Shown piece by piece: positions 1 through 6,806 of a stretch of DNA of 11,047 nucleotides. The notes under the pieces are model-generated. The model worked only from the letters and a program-made list of their open reading frames with translations. It had not been told where the DNA came from and did not search any database. The DNA is from JAGWRA01 sp035534615 (GTDB taxonomy: Bacteria; Acidobacteriota; Vicinamibacteria; Vicinamibacterales; CAVVIG01), in NCBI GenBank assembly GCA_035534615.1, contig DATLRO010000091.1, positions 1-11,047 of the forward strand. Direction: 5' to 3'. Position numbers and translations under genes: made by a program. Every line of letters starts with the position of its first letter. The stretch's first letter is position 1.

Positions 1-1
1 C

Positions 2-268
2 CGGGCAGGACTCGAGTGGATTCTCGGATTCCGTCTGCGGGGCACGATGCTGGTCATCGATCCCTGCGTGCCGAAATCGTGGCCGGGCTTCACCATCGCC
101 TTCAAGTACCGCACCGCCCACTACGACATCACGGTCGAGAACCCGCACGGCGTCAGCCGCGGGGTGTCGACCGTGTCCCTTGACGGGAAGACCCTGCCGA
201 CGGGCGACGCGCAGGTGGCCCTGGTCGATGACGGGGCCCACCACACACTCGAGGTCGTGCTGGGATAA
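2..268 (+). CDS. GH94-type glucan enzyme, C-terminal end (partial)
   Basis: The gene enters from outside the window; the frame is open from base 2 to the TAA at 266-268. The visible ~88 residues contain GLEWILGFRLRG, then IDPC.P..WPGF and a strand-rich tail with YDITVENP. I recognise this as the C-terminal signature of GH94 phosphorylase-type proteins, including the C-terminal part of cyclic beta-1,2-glucan synthases (NdvB/ChvB) and cellobiose or cellodextrin phosphorylases. The catalytic domain lies upstream and is not visible, so substrate and exact family member cannot be decided. The ATG at 47 is an internal methionine: the homologous motif begins before it. A phosphoglucomutase follows 48 bp downstream, which fits a glucose-1-phosphate-linked pathway (inference). 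Confidence 0.85.
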   Translation, partial: RAGLEWILGFRLRGTMLVIDPCVPKSWPGFTIAFKYRTAHYDITVENPHGVSRGVSTVSLDGKTLPTGDAQVALVDDGAHHTLEVVLG

Positions 269-272
269 TGAA

Positions 273-294
273 GCGGCGACGCGCGCCTCGCCGC
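273..294 (+). other. hairpin between the glucan-enzyme gene and pgm
   Basis: Perfect 7-bp inverted repeat, GCGGCGA (273-279) and TCGCCGC (288-294), with an 8-base GC-only loop. It has no T-tract and ends 22 bases before the pgm start, so it is more likely a weak attenuator or processing stem than a terminator. In DNA this GC-rich it could also be chance. Confidence 0.3.
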
Positions 295-316
295 AGGAGC
301 ATGGAAGAGGGATACG

Positions 317-2002
317 ATGACGACGCTCAGCCCGCTCGCCGGCAAGCCCGCGCCGCCTTCGATGCTGGTCAATGTCCCGAGGCTCGTCACCGCCTACTAC
401 GCGGAGCGTCCGGACCCCGCCGTCGCGGCGGAGCGTGTCGCGTTCGGCACGTCGGGGCACCGCGGCTCGGCGTTCGCGCGCACCTTCAATGAGGCGCACA
501 TTCTGGCGATCACGCAGGCGATCTGCGCGTATCGTCAGGCGCACCGGATTCAGGGGCCGCTGTTCCTGGGGATGGATACGCACGCACTCTCCGAGCCGGC
601 CCTGGTGAGCGCCCTCGAGGTGCTGGCCGCCAACGGCGTCGACGTGATGATCGACCGGGACCACGGCTACACGCCGACGCCGGTCATCTCGCACGCCATC
701 CTCCGCCACAACCGCGGCCGCCAATCCGGGCTGGCGGACGGGATCGTCATCACGCCCTCGCACAATCCGCCCGAAGACGGGGGCTTCAAATACAATCCTC
801 CCACCGGCGGCCCGGCCGACACGGCCATCACCGGCTGGATCGAGCGGACCGCGAATGCCCTCCTGACCGACGATCTGCACGCCGTCCGCCGCATGCCGTA
901 CGAGCGCGCCCGCCGCGCGGCAGGCACGCATCTCCACGACTACATCACGCCCTACGTCGACGACCTCGGGACCGTCGTCGACATGGCCGCCATCCGCGGC
1001 GCCGGCGTGCGCATCGGCGTGGATCCGCTCGGCGGGGCCGGCGTGCACTACTGGGCGCCGATTGTCGCCCGGTACGGGATCGCGGCGACCGTGGTGAACG
1101 ACGCCGTCGATCCGACGTTCCGCTTCATGACGGTGGATTGGGACGGCAGAATCCGGACCGACTGCTCCTCGCCCTACGCCATGGTGCCGCTGGTGGCGAT
1201 GCGCGACCGGTTCGACGTCGCCTTCGCCAACGACGCCGACCACGATCGCCACGGGATCGTCACGCCGACGGCAGGCTTGATGAATCCGAATCACTACCTG
1301 GCCGTGGCGATTGCCTACCTCTTCACGCATCGACGCCGGTGGCCGGCGGCGGCCGCCGTCGGCAAAACCGTGGTCAGCAGCGGGATGATCGACCGCGTCA
1401 CGAAGCAAGCCGGACGCCGTCTGCTCGAGGTCCCGGTCGGGTTCAAATGGTTCGTGGACGGTCTGCTCGACGGCTCGCTCGGCTTCGGCGGGGAGGAAAG
1501 CGCCGGCGCATCATGCCTGCGCATTGACGGCAGCACGTGGACCACCGACAAGGACGGCATCGTACTCGGCTTGCTGGCGGCCGAGATCACCGCCACGCTC
1601 GGCCTCGATCCCGGCGCCCGCTACGTCGAGCTGACCCGCGAGTTCGGGGCGCCGGTGTACGAGCGGATCGATGCGCCCGCCACCCCCGCGCAGAAACAGC
1701 TCCTCCTGCGGCTCGCTCCCGCCCAGGTCGACGCGAAGGAACTGGCGGGCGAGGTCATCCGCGCGATTCTGACGACCGCTCCCGGTAACGGGGAGGCGAT
1801 CGGCGGTCTCAAGGTGATGACCGACAACGGATGGTGCGCCGTGCGCCCCTCCGGCACCGAGAGCGTATACAAGCTGTATGCGGAGAGCTTCCGTGATCGC
1901 CCGCATCTCGAACGGATCCAGGCCGAGGCGCAGGCGCTCGTCGCCCGACTGTTTGCCCAGGCGCCCGCCGCCGAGAGCCCCCCCGGGCAGGGGCCGCCGT
2001 GA
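317..2002 (+). CDS. pgm: Phosphoglucomutase (alpha-D-glucose phosphate-specific)
   Basis: Cytosolic enzyme interconverting glucose-1-phosphate and glucose-6-phosphate, linking glycolysis to glycogen, UDP-glucose and glucan synthesis. At 561 aa it is close to E. coli Pgm (546 aa). All phosphohexomutase signatures are visible: FGTSGHRG at residues 43-50, the catalytic serine S148 in TPSHNPP, the Mg-binding D306/D308/D310 in DADHDR, the sugar-binding loop GGEES at 391-395, and the phosphate-binding loop RPSGTE at 510-515. The ATG at 317 is chosen because a GAGGG Shine-Dalgarno sits at 307-311. The N-terminus (about 40 residues before FGTSGHRG) matches the family. The C-terminal dozen residues are Ala/Pro/Gly-rich and look like an unstructured extension. 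It lies 48 bp after the GH94-type gene on the same strand and is probably co-transcribed. It appears intact. Confidence 0.97.
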   Translation: MTTLSPLAGKPAPPSMLVNVPRLVTAYYAERPDPAVAAERVAFGTSGHRGSAFARTFNEAHILAITQAICAYRQAHRIQGPLFLGMDTHALSEPALVSALEVLAANGVDVMIDRDHGYTPTPVISHAILRHNRGRQSGLADGIVITPSHNPPEDGGFKYNPPTGGPADTAITGWIERTANALLTDDLHAVRRMPYERARRAAGTHLHDYITPYVDDLGTVVDMAAIRGAGVRIGVDPLGGAGVHYWAPIVARYGIAATVVNDAVDPTFRFMTVDWDGRIRTDCSSPYAMVPLVAMRDRFDVAFANDADHDRHGIVTPTAGLMNPNHYLAVAIAYLFTHRRRWPAAAAVGKTVVSSGMIDRVTKQAGRRLLEVPVGFKWFVDGLLDGSLGFGGEESAGASCLRIDGSTWTTDKDGIVLGLLAAEITATLGLDPGARYVELTREFGAPVYERIDAPATPAQKQLLLRLAPAQVDAKELAGEVIRAILTTAPGNGEAIGGLKVMTDNGWCAVRPSGTESVYKLYAESFRDRPHLERIQAEAQALVARLFAQAPAAESPPGQGPP

Positions 2003-2024
2003 GGCGCGACCGTTCGGTCGCGCC
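2003..2024 (+). terminator. GC-rich hairpin directly after the pgm stop
   Basis: A perfect 22-base palindrome starts at the base after the pgm TGA: left arm GGCGCGACCG (2003-2012), right arm CGGTCGCGCC (2015-2024). As RNA it would form a stem of about 9 bp closed by a GUUC tetraloop. No T-tract follows (the next bases are CGGGAG), so it is not a textbook intrinsic terminator. Its position suggests a 3'-end stabilising or terminator-like structure. Confidence 0.55.
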
Positions 2025-2171
2025 CGGGAGCGCCGCGCCTCTGTGCAGTTTGGAACATCCCTCCTCGATGGGTGAGCGTATCGTAGTCATCGTGAGACGG
2101 AAGTCCACTGCTTTCGACCTGGCGGCGCCACCGGAGCGAGAGAGACGTGGTCTGTGCTGATGGAGAATGTC

Positions 2172-2402
2172 ATGACAAAGCCTCTCAACCCTTCGATGTA
2201 TATCGTTCTGTGGCTGCTCCTGGCGGGTGGAGTCGGCTTCGCCTATGTGGCGGACGCCATCAGTGGCGGCACGCTCGTGTTTCTGGAGCTGTGCGTCCTG
2301 ATTCTGGCGGTGGTCGCCGTCGTGTTCTGGCGGAAGATGACCCACCCGCCGGAGTCGGTGGAGCAACTGCTGTACGAGACCGATCACCCGACGCGAAAGT
2401 AG
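2172..2402 (+). CDS. Small two-helix membrane protein, unknown function
   Basis: 76 aa. Two hydrophobic segments are visible, residues ~10-27 and ~34-53, joined by a short AYVADAISGG loop, then a soluble tail ending PPESVEQLLYETDHPTRK. With a positively charged RK after the second helix, a hairpin with the tail in the cytoplasm is likely. Start choice: the ATG at 2172 has a GGAG Shine-Dalgarno at 2162-2165. The frame stays open to a GTG at 2154 and an ATG at 2160, but neither has as good a ribosome site. I do not recognise a named family; the SVEQLLYETDHP-like tail gives me an impression of a conserved small protein, but I cannot confirm that here. It converges with the minus-strand operon that ends at 2427, leaving only 24 bp between them. 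Confidence 0.75.
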   Translation: MTKPLNPSMYIVLWLLLAGGVGFAYVADAISGGTLVFLELCVLILAVVAVVFWRKMTHPPESVEQLLYETDHPTRK

Positions 2403-2426
2403 AATCGCGTCGTTCGCGTCAGGGAG

Positions 2427-2714
2427 CTACTCACCACCGCGATCCGGAGAGCCCGGCCACCGGTGCCGATCCTCCCGGGTGCGCACGGGGCTCCCGGGAT
2501 GGTCAGCCGCATCCTCGACGCCCTCGATGACCTCGGCTTCGTAGTCCTGCCCGGTGTCGGCCAGTTCTTCGACGCTCTCGTCGGCCGCGTCGGCGGTCTG
2601 CGAGAGTCCCTGCGTGTCCCCCGACTGCCCTCCACTGTCAGAGCCAACCTGACCGGGGTCGTCGCCGATCTCATCCTTCTGTGCGTCGATCTTTCGTAAT
2701 GTCATGGTGAGCAT
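2427..2714 (-). CDS. Small acidic hydrophilic protein, unknown function
   Basis: 95 aa from the ATG at 2714; the ATG at 2705 is an alternative start. There is no signal peptide or hydrophobic stretch. The N-terminal half is Gly/Asp/Ser/Gln-rich and probably disordered. The middle, around residues 46-70 (ESVEELADTGQDYEAEVIEG then VEDAADHP), looks conserved and helical. This resembles small acidic stress-associated hypothetical proteins with a GQ.YEA..V.GVE core; I am not sure of the family name. The start lies 18 bp after the stop of the slipin gene on the same strand, so it is probably the last gene of that operon. The Shine-Dalgarno is weak, which fits translational coupling. The plus-strand frame here is open too but looks less protein-like. 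Confidence 0.62.
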   Translation of the reverse strand: MLTMTLRKIDAQKDEIGDDPGQVGSDSGGQSGDTQGLSQTADAADESVEELADTGQDYEAEVIEGVEDAADHPGSPVRTREDRHRWPGSPDRGGE

Positions 2715-2732
2715 CTCATTCGCGGCGGGCAG

Positions 2733-3515
2733 TCACGCCCCGGGGCGAGAGGCCGTGCCCAGCTTGCCGAGTCCGCCGAGCAGATCGAGCGGCAGCGGGA
2801 ACACGATCGTCGTGTTCTGCTCGGTGCCGATCTCGAGCAGCGTCTGCAGATAGCGGAGCGTGATGGCCACCGGCTCTCGGTTCAGGACGGCCGCCGCTTC
2901 GGCGAGCTTGGCAGACGCCTGGAATTCGCCTTCGGCCGAGATGATCTTCGCCCGCCGGTCGCGCTCCGCCTCGGCCTGGGCCGCAATCGCGCGCTGCATC
3001 TCCTGCGGCAGGTCGACCTGTTTGACCTGGACCTGCGTGACCTTGATCCCCCACGCCTCGGTCTGCTCGTCGAGAATCGTTTCGAGCCGGACATTCAGCT
3101 TCTCGCGTTGGGCCAGGAGGTCATCCAGCTCCACCTCGCCGAGCACCGAGCGCAGGCTGGTCTGTGCCGCCTGCTCGACCGCGAACCGGAAGCTCTCGAC
3201 CTCGATGATCGCCTTGGTCGCGCTGATGACCCGGAAATAGACGACCGCATTGACCTTCAGCGACACGTTGTCGCGGGTGATGACATCCTGCGGGGGGACC
3301 TCCCAGGTCACCACACGAAGGGAGACCTTCGCGATCTTGTCGATCGGCCAGAAGATGAGGACGAGGCCCGGCCCCTTTTCTCTCTTGAGCACCCGTCCGA
3401 GGCGGAACACCACGGCCCGCTCGTATTCCCGCAGGATGTTCAGACAGTTGAAGAGCCAGAGCAGCACGACGAAGATGACGACAGCGGCCACCGGCATGAT
3501 CGGATTCAGAGCCAT
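2733..3515 (-). CDS. Slipin / SPFH (stomatin-like, band 7) membrane protein
   Basis: 260 aa. An N-terminal membrane segment (residues ~7-27) is followed by the SPFH/band-7 domain (~28-190). Typical features are REYERAVVFRLGR at 29-41, GPGL at 48-51, VITRDNVSLKVNAVVYFRV at 78-96, and the Ala/Glu-rich helix AIAAQAEAERDRRAKIISAE at 166-185, which forms the oligomerising coiled coil. A hydrophobic C-terminus (PLPLDLLGGLG) completes the usual slipin layout and length. Family members form membrane-bound rings that organise membrane domains and protease partners. No NfeD-type partner gene is visible here. I chose the ATG at 3515 because AGAGGTG lies just upstream and the hydrophobic N-terminus starts there. 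An open frame back to 3797 is only the antisense of the PRC-barrel gene. It lies 11 bp after that gene, in one operon. Confidence 0.95.
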   Translation of the reverse strand: MALNPIMPVAAVVIFVVLLWLFNCLNILREYERAVVFRLGRVLKREKGPGLVLIFWPIDKIAKVSLRVVTWEVPPQDVITRDNVSLKVNAVVYFRVISATKAIIEVESFRFAVEQAAQTSLRSVLGEVELDDLLAQREKLNVRLETILDEQTEAWGIKVTQVQVKQVDLPQEMQRAIAAQAEAERDRRAKIISAEGEFQASAKLAEAAAVLNREPVAITLRYLQTLLEIGTEQNTTIVFPLPLDLLGGLGKLGTASRPGA

Positions 3516-3526
3516 GAGATGCACCT

Positions 3527-4327
3527 CTACTTGGCTGGCGGCGCCGCGGCCTCTCGGCTGGCAGGCTGGGCCCAGTACCCGGGACGGCCGTAGTGCTCGA
3601 ACATGCCCTGTTCCTGCTGGCGATCGAGTTGTGCTGCCGCATCGTACGGGGGGGCGTCCCTGACGGCCTGGCGCGTCACATCGACGGCGATCGTCGCATC
3701 TGACCAGCTCGCGGTCCTGATCCATTGTGGCGACACGAGCACCCGGTGGCCGCCCCACCAGTTGCTGGTGTCCACGATGAGGTAGCGAATGGCCCATGTC
3801 TGCTCGTCGACGAGCAGATCCTCGACGTGGCCGATCTCGCCGTCCGTCGCCAGGACATGATGTCCGATGACGGCTGTGCAGCTGCGCAAGTGGACATCAT
3901 CGGGTGTCTGCGTCGCTGACGTCGCCCCTGCCTGGCTGTCATCGATCCAGCTTTCGGGCATCAGGCCACCCGGGTAGGCCCCCAGACCCCACCCGCCTCC
4001 GCCACCCCAGTAGTACGGGTACCCGTAGTATCTGAGGTGCGCCGCCTCGTGCTGGCGCGACACGGGCTTTTTCGTGTCGATATCGGGACTGTGTTCGACC
4101 TGCGCCTTCGTGATGGACGCCGGCAGCAGCCGGCTCATCCAGTCCGGGTGGCCGATGGCGAGCGGCGAAATCAAGACCTTCCTGCCAGGCAGCCAGTGGG
4201 CGGTGTCGACGACGAAATACCGGACTGCCCAGCCTTCGTCATCGAAATAGAGGTCATCGACTCTGCCAATCTCGCCGTCGGTGGCGCGGATGGCATAGCC
4301 CCGCAGGTCCTTCACGTTGCGCAGCAT
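3527..4327 (-). CDS. Tandem PRC-barrel domain protein
   Basis: 266 aa with two PRC-barrel repeats. The first spans residues ~2-72, with TDGEIGRVDDLYFDDE and WAVRYFVVDT; the second spans ~146-216, with TDGEIGHVEDLLVDE and WAIRYLIVDT. The close match shows an internal duplication. The linker (~97-125) is rich in Tyr, Gly and Trp (YYGYPYYWGGGGGWG), and a related aromatic patch (EHYGRPGYW) lies near the C-terminus. There is no signal peptide or membrane helix. PRC-barrels occur in RimM, photosynthetic reaction-centre H subunits and many stress-related bacterial proteins, and usually mediate protein or RNA contacts. The start at 4327 has GAGGT about 8 bases upstream. It is the second gene of the minus-strand operon, 48 bp after the Thivi_2564-type gene. 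The biochemical role is unknown. Confidence 0.93.
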   Translation of the reverse strand: MLRNVKDLRGYAIRATDGEIGRVDDLYFDDEGWAVRYFVVDTAHWLPGRKVLISPLAIGHPDWMSRLLPASITKAQVEHSPDIDTKKPVSRQHEAAHLRYYGYPYYWGGGGGWGLGAYPGGLMPESWIDDSQAGATSATQTPDDVHLRSCTAVIGHHVLATDGEIGHVEDLLVDEQTWAIRYLIVDTSNWWGGHRVLVSPQWIRTASWSDATIAVDVTRQAVRDAPPYDAAAQLDRQQEQGMFEHYGRPGYWAQPASREAAAPPAK

Positions 4328-4375
4328 CTGTCTACCTCAGATCGGCTCCGGAGCCTCGCGTGGCGGCCGGCCCGG

Positions 4376-4567
4376 TCATCTCCCGACGCGAATGTTGGAG
4401 AGGGAGCCGATAATGCCGAAGATCTGCAGGAGCCACAGAACGACGGCAATGACGACGACCGCATTCAGGATCGACTTGATGGACCCGGCCATCGGGATGT
4501 AGGTGTTCACCAGCCACAGGAGCACGCCGACCACAATCAGAACCACGACGATGTGAATCAGAGGCAT
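4376..4567 (-). CDS. Thivi_2564 family small membrane protein
   Basis: 63 aa with two hydrophobic helices, residues ~4-23 and ~34-52, separated by NTYIPMAGSIKSILN. The pattern of a short start (MPLI), a VVGVLLWLVN.YIPM...IKSILN core and a WLLQ.FG end matches the Thivi_2564 family as I know it: short inner-membrane proteins of unknown function, common in environmental bacteria. The ATG at 4567 has GGAG about 9 bases upstream (minus strand). It is the first gene of the minus-strand cluster, so the operon promoter should lie in the 300-bp gap to the divergent ATPase gene. Function is not established. Confidence 0.88.
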   Translation of the reverse strand: MPLIHIVVVLIVVGVLLWLVNTYIPMAGSIKSILNAVVVIAVVLWLLQIFGIIGSLSNIRVGR

Positions 4568-4874
4568 GATGTGTTGATCTCCGTGTGCGTGCCGTCACGC
4601 CCTGGCAATCGGGCCGGGACGCCCGGGTGTCACCCCGTGCACGTGGGCGCTACCTGTTCGCACTATGTATCATCGGGCGCCGGGACGATGTGCACTTGTG
4701 GACAGGGGCCCCGGTTCTCACACACCAGGACGTGCTAACATTTCCCGTCCGGACCGGCTGGAGTCACGGCCCCGCCGTCCCTCCGCATCTGTTCCGAGCT
4801 GACCGGACAGTCTCCTTCACGCTCACCGGCCCGACCGTCGTGACGACGTCCCCCCTGTGTGGGCATTGCGATGA
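4568..4874. promoter_or_regulatory. Divergent intergenic region, operon / P1B ATPase
   Basis: About 300 bp with no convincing gene, lying between the minus-strand operon and the plus-strand ATPase; it must carry promoters for both. The most AT-rich patch is CTATGTATCAT (4663-4673). It contains a plus-strand TATCAT and a minus-strand CATAGT, either of which could be a -10 element, but I see no good -35 at the right distance. A second AT-rich spot is GCTAACATTT (4734-4743). A palindrome near the ATPase start is listed separately. The frames open through this stretch are poor and Shine-Dalgarno-free. Confidence 0.45.
4836..4848. promoter_or_regulatory. Candidate operator palindrome before the ATPase gene
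   Basis: Perfect 13-base palindrome CGTCGT-G-ACGACG, ending 38 bases before the ATG at 4887. Its size and position fit a repressor or activator half-site pair for a metal-responsive regulator, but no regulator gene is adjacent and a short GC palindrome can arise by chance. Confidence 0.3.
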
Positions 4875-4886
4875 GTGTCCCGCGCG

Positions 4887-6758
4887 ATGACATCGACTGA
4901 CGTTCACGCGCAGGCTCGCGCGCCGTACGTCACGCGCGAATCCGTCATCGCGGCACTCGCCCTGGCCGGGATCGCGGTCCACCTTGGCCTGCGCTTCGTC
5001 GCCGGCATGACGCCGGCCCGGTTCAACCTCCCGCTCTATCTCGTGCTGGCGGTCGGCGGCAGCGTGCTGGTGGCGGAGCTTGCCGTCAGGCTGGTGCGCG
5101 GGCATTTCGGGTCCGATCTGCTCGCGGGCCTCTCCATCATCACGGCCGTACTGGTGGGCCAGTACCTGGCGGGCGCGCTCGTCGTCCTGATGTTGTCGGG
5201 CGGGCAGGCGCTGGAGTCGTTCGCGGTCGGTCGCGCCTCGTCCGCCCTCCAGGCCCTGGCGCGCCGGATGCCGTCGGTCGCGCACCGCCGGAAGGACGGG
5301 ACCGTGGAGGACATCGGGCTCGACGCGGTCGTGGTCGGCGATCACCTCATCGTCTTTCCGCACGAGATCTGTCCGGTGGACGGGACCGTCGTCGACGGCC
5401 ACGGCTCGATGGACGAGTCGTACCTCACGGGCGAGCCGTTCGTGATGTCCAAGGCGCCGGGAACGGGGGTCTTTTCGGGCGCGATCAACGGGGAACAGGC
5501 GCTGACCGTCCGAGCGGTCCGCCGGGCGGTCGACTCGCGCTATGCGCGGATCATGGGTGTGATGCGCGAATCCGAGCAGCGGCGTCCGCGGCTTCGCCGC
5601 CTGGGCGACCAACTCGGCGCCATCTACACGCCGATCGCCGTCGGCCTCGCCGTGGCGGCCTGGTGGTGGAGCGGCGATCCGGTCCGCTTCCTCGCCGTGC
5701 TCGTGGTCGCCACGCCCTGTCCGCTCCTCATCGGGATCCCCGTGGCGATCATCGGCTCGATCTCGCTCGCCGCGAAACTCGGCATCGTCGTGCGCGACCC
5801 GTCCGTGCTCGAGCAGGTCGATCGATGCCGCACGATCGTGCTGGACAAGACGGGGACCCTGACCTACGGGCAGCCGAGTCTCACCGACCGCCTCGTCGCC
5901 CCGTCATTCGATGCCGCGCGCGTCCTGCAGCTGGCCGCCAGCGTCGAGCGATACTCGAGACATCCGCTGGCGGCGCCGATCCTCGCCGCGGCCCGCGCCG
6001 ACGGACTGGCGCTGCTCGAGGCGACCGGCATCAACGAGCGGCCGGGCGAGGGACTCGAGGCGTTCGTGGATCGCCAGCAGGTGCGCATCGTCGGCCGCCG
6101 GTACGCCGAGAGCCTGAAGCCGCCTGTGGACCTGCCCGAGGTCGCCGGAGGCCTCGAGTGCGCGATTATCATCGACGGCCGGTACGCGGCCACCTTCCGC
6201 TTCCGCGACGCCCCCCGCGACGACAGCCGATCGTTCATCGACCATCTCGCGTCTCGACACCACTTCGACCGGGTCCTGCTGGTGTCGGGCGACCGCGAGC
6301 AGGAGGTGCGGTACCTCGCGCAGCACGTGGGTATCTCCGAAGTGCACGCGGGTCAGAGCCCCGAAGACAAGGTCGCCATCACGAGGGAGGAAGCATCGCG
6401 GGCGCCGACGCTGTTCATCGGGGACGGGATCAACGACGCACCGGCGCTGGCGACCGCCACGGTCGGCATCGCCTTCGGCCATCAGAGCGAGATCACCGGC
6501 GAAGCGGCCGGCGCCGTCATCATGGACACGTCGCTCAAGCGGGTCGACCAGTTCTTTCACATCAGCCGGCGGATGCGCCGGATCGCCCTGCAGAGCGCCG
6601 TCGGGGGCATGGTGCTGAGCGTGGCCGGCATGCTGCTCGCCTTCGCCGGACACCTGCCGCCGGTCGGCGGGGCCGTCTTCCAGGAGGTCATCGACCTGGC
6701 CGCCGTCCTCAACGCGCTGCGGGCGGGAACCGCCGGCGGAACGTTGAGCGACTATTGA
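4887..6758 (+). CDS. Heavy-metal translocating P1B-type ATPase with TPC motif
   Basis: 623 aa from the ATG at 4887; a GTG at 4875 in the same frame is an alternative, and neither has a clear Shine-Dalgarno. It is an ATP-driven metal exporter of the inner membrane. Domains: about four N-terminal helices (~20-110), actuator with TGEP at 181-184, two helices around the ion-binding motif T276-P277-C278 followed six residues later by proline, phosphorylation site DKTGT with D320, nucleotide-domain H359-P of P1B pumps, hinge GDGINDAP at 512-519, and two C-terminal helices. No N-terminal CxxC heavy-metal domain is present and no hemerythrin-like extension follows, so it is a minimal pump. TPC replaces the CPC of Cu and Zn/Cd pumps; TPC pumps have been grouped as P1B-5 and linked to Ni or Fe in a few cases. 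The metal here cannot be read from sequence. Confidence 0.95.
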   Translation: MTSTDVHAQARAPYVTRESVIAALALAGIAVHLGLRFVAGMTPARFNLPLYLVLAVGGSVLVAELAVRLVRGHFGSDLLAGLSIITAVLVGQYLAGALVVLMLSGGQALESFAVGRASSALQALARRMPSVAHRRKDGTVEDIGLDAVVVGDHLIVFPHEICPVDGTVVDGHGSMDESYLTGEPFVMSKAPGTGVFSGAINGEQALTVRAVRRAVDSRYARIMGVMRESEQRRPRLRRLGDQLGAIYTPIAVGLAVAAWWWSGDPVRFLAVLVVATPCPLLIGIPVAIIGSISLAAKLGIVVRDPSVLEQVDRCRTIVLDKTGTLTYGQPSLTDRLVAPSFDAARVLQLAASVERYSRHPLAAPILAAARADGLALLEATGINERPGEGLEAFVDRQQVRIVGRRYAESLKPPVDLPEVAGGLECAIIIDGRYAATFRFRDAPRDDSRSFIDHLASRHHFDRVLLVSGDREQEVRYLAQHVGISEVHAGQSPEDKVAITREEASRAPTLFIGDGINDAPALATATVGIAFGHQSEITGEAAGAVIMDTSLKRVDQFFHISRRMRRIALQSAVGGMVLSVAGMLLAFAGHLPPVGGAVFQEVIDLAAVLNALRAGTAGGTLSDY

Positions 6759-6806
6759 GGTCCGCGGCGTCTCCGGCGCGGTCACCCGGACGTGGCCGCC
6801 ATGTGC

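Noticed and set aside
3516..3797. N-terminal extension of the slipin to an upstream start
   Set aside because: This stretch is the PRC-barrel gene read in another frame; the hydrophobic N-terminus and Shine-Dalgarno place the start at 3515.
4344..4355. 12-base palindrome GGCTCCGGAGCC between two operon genes
   Set aside because: Too short and loopless to be a terminator, and the tight operon spacing argues against an operator there; likely chance in GC-rich DNA.
4764..5612. 282-aa minus-strand open frame
   Set aside because: Antisense of the ATPase N-terminus; Arg/Asp/His-rich with no recognisable domain.
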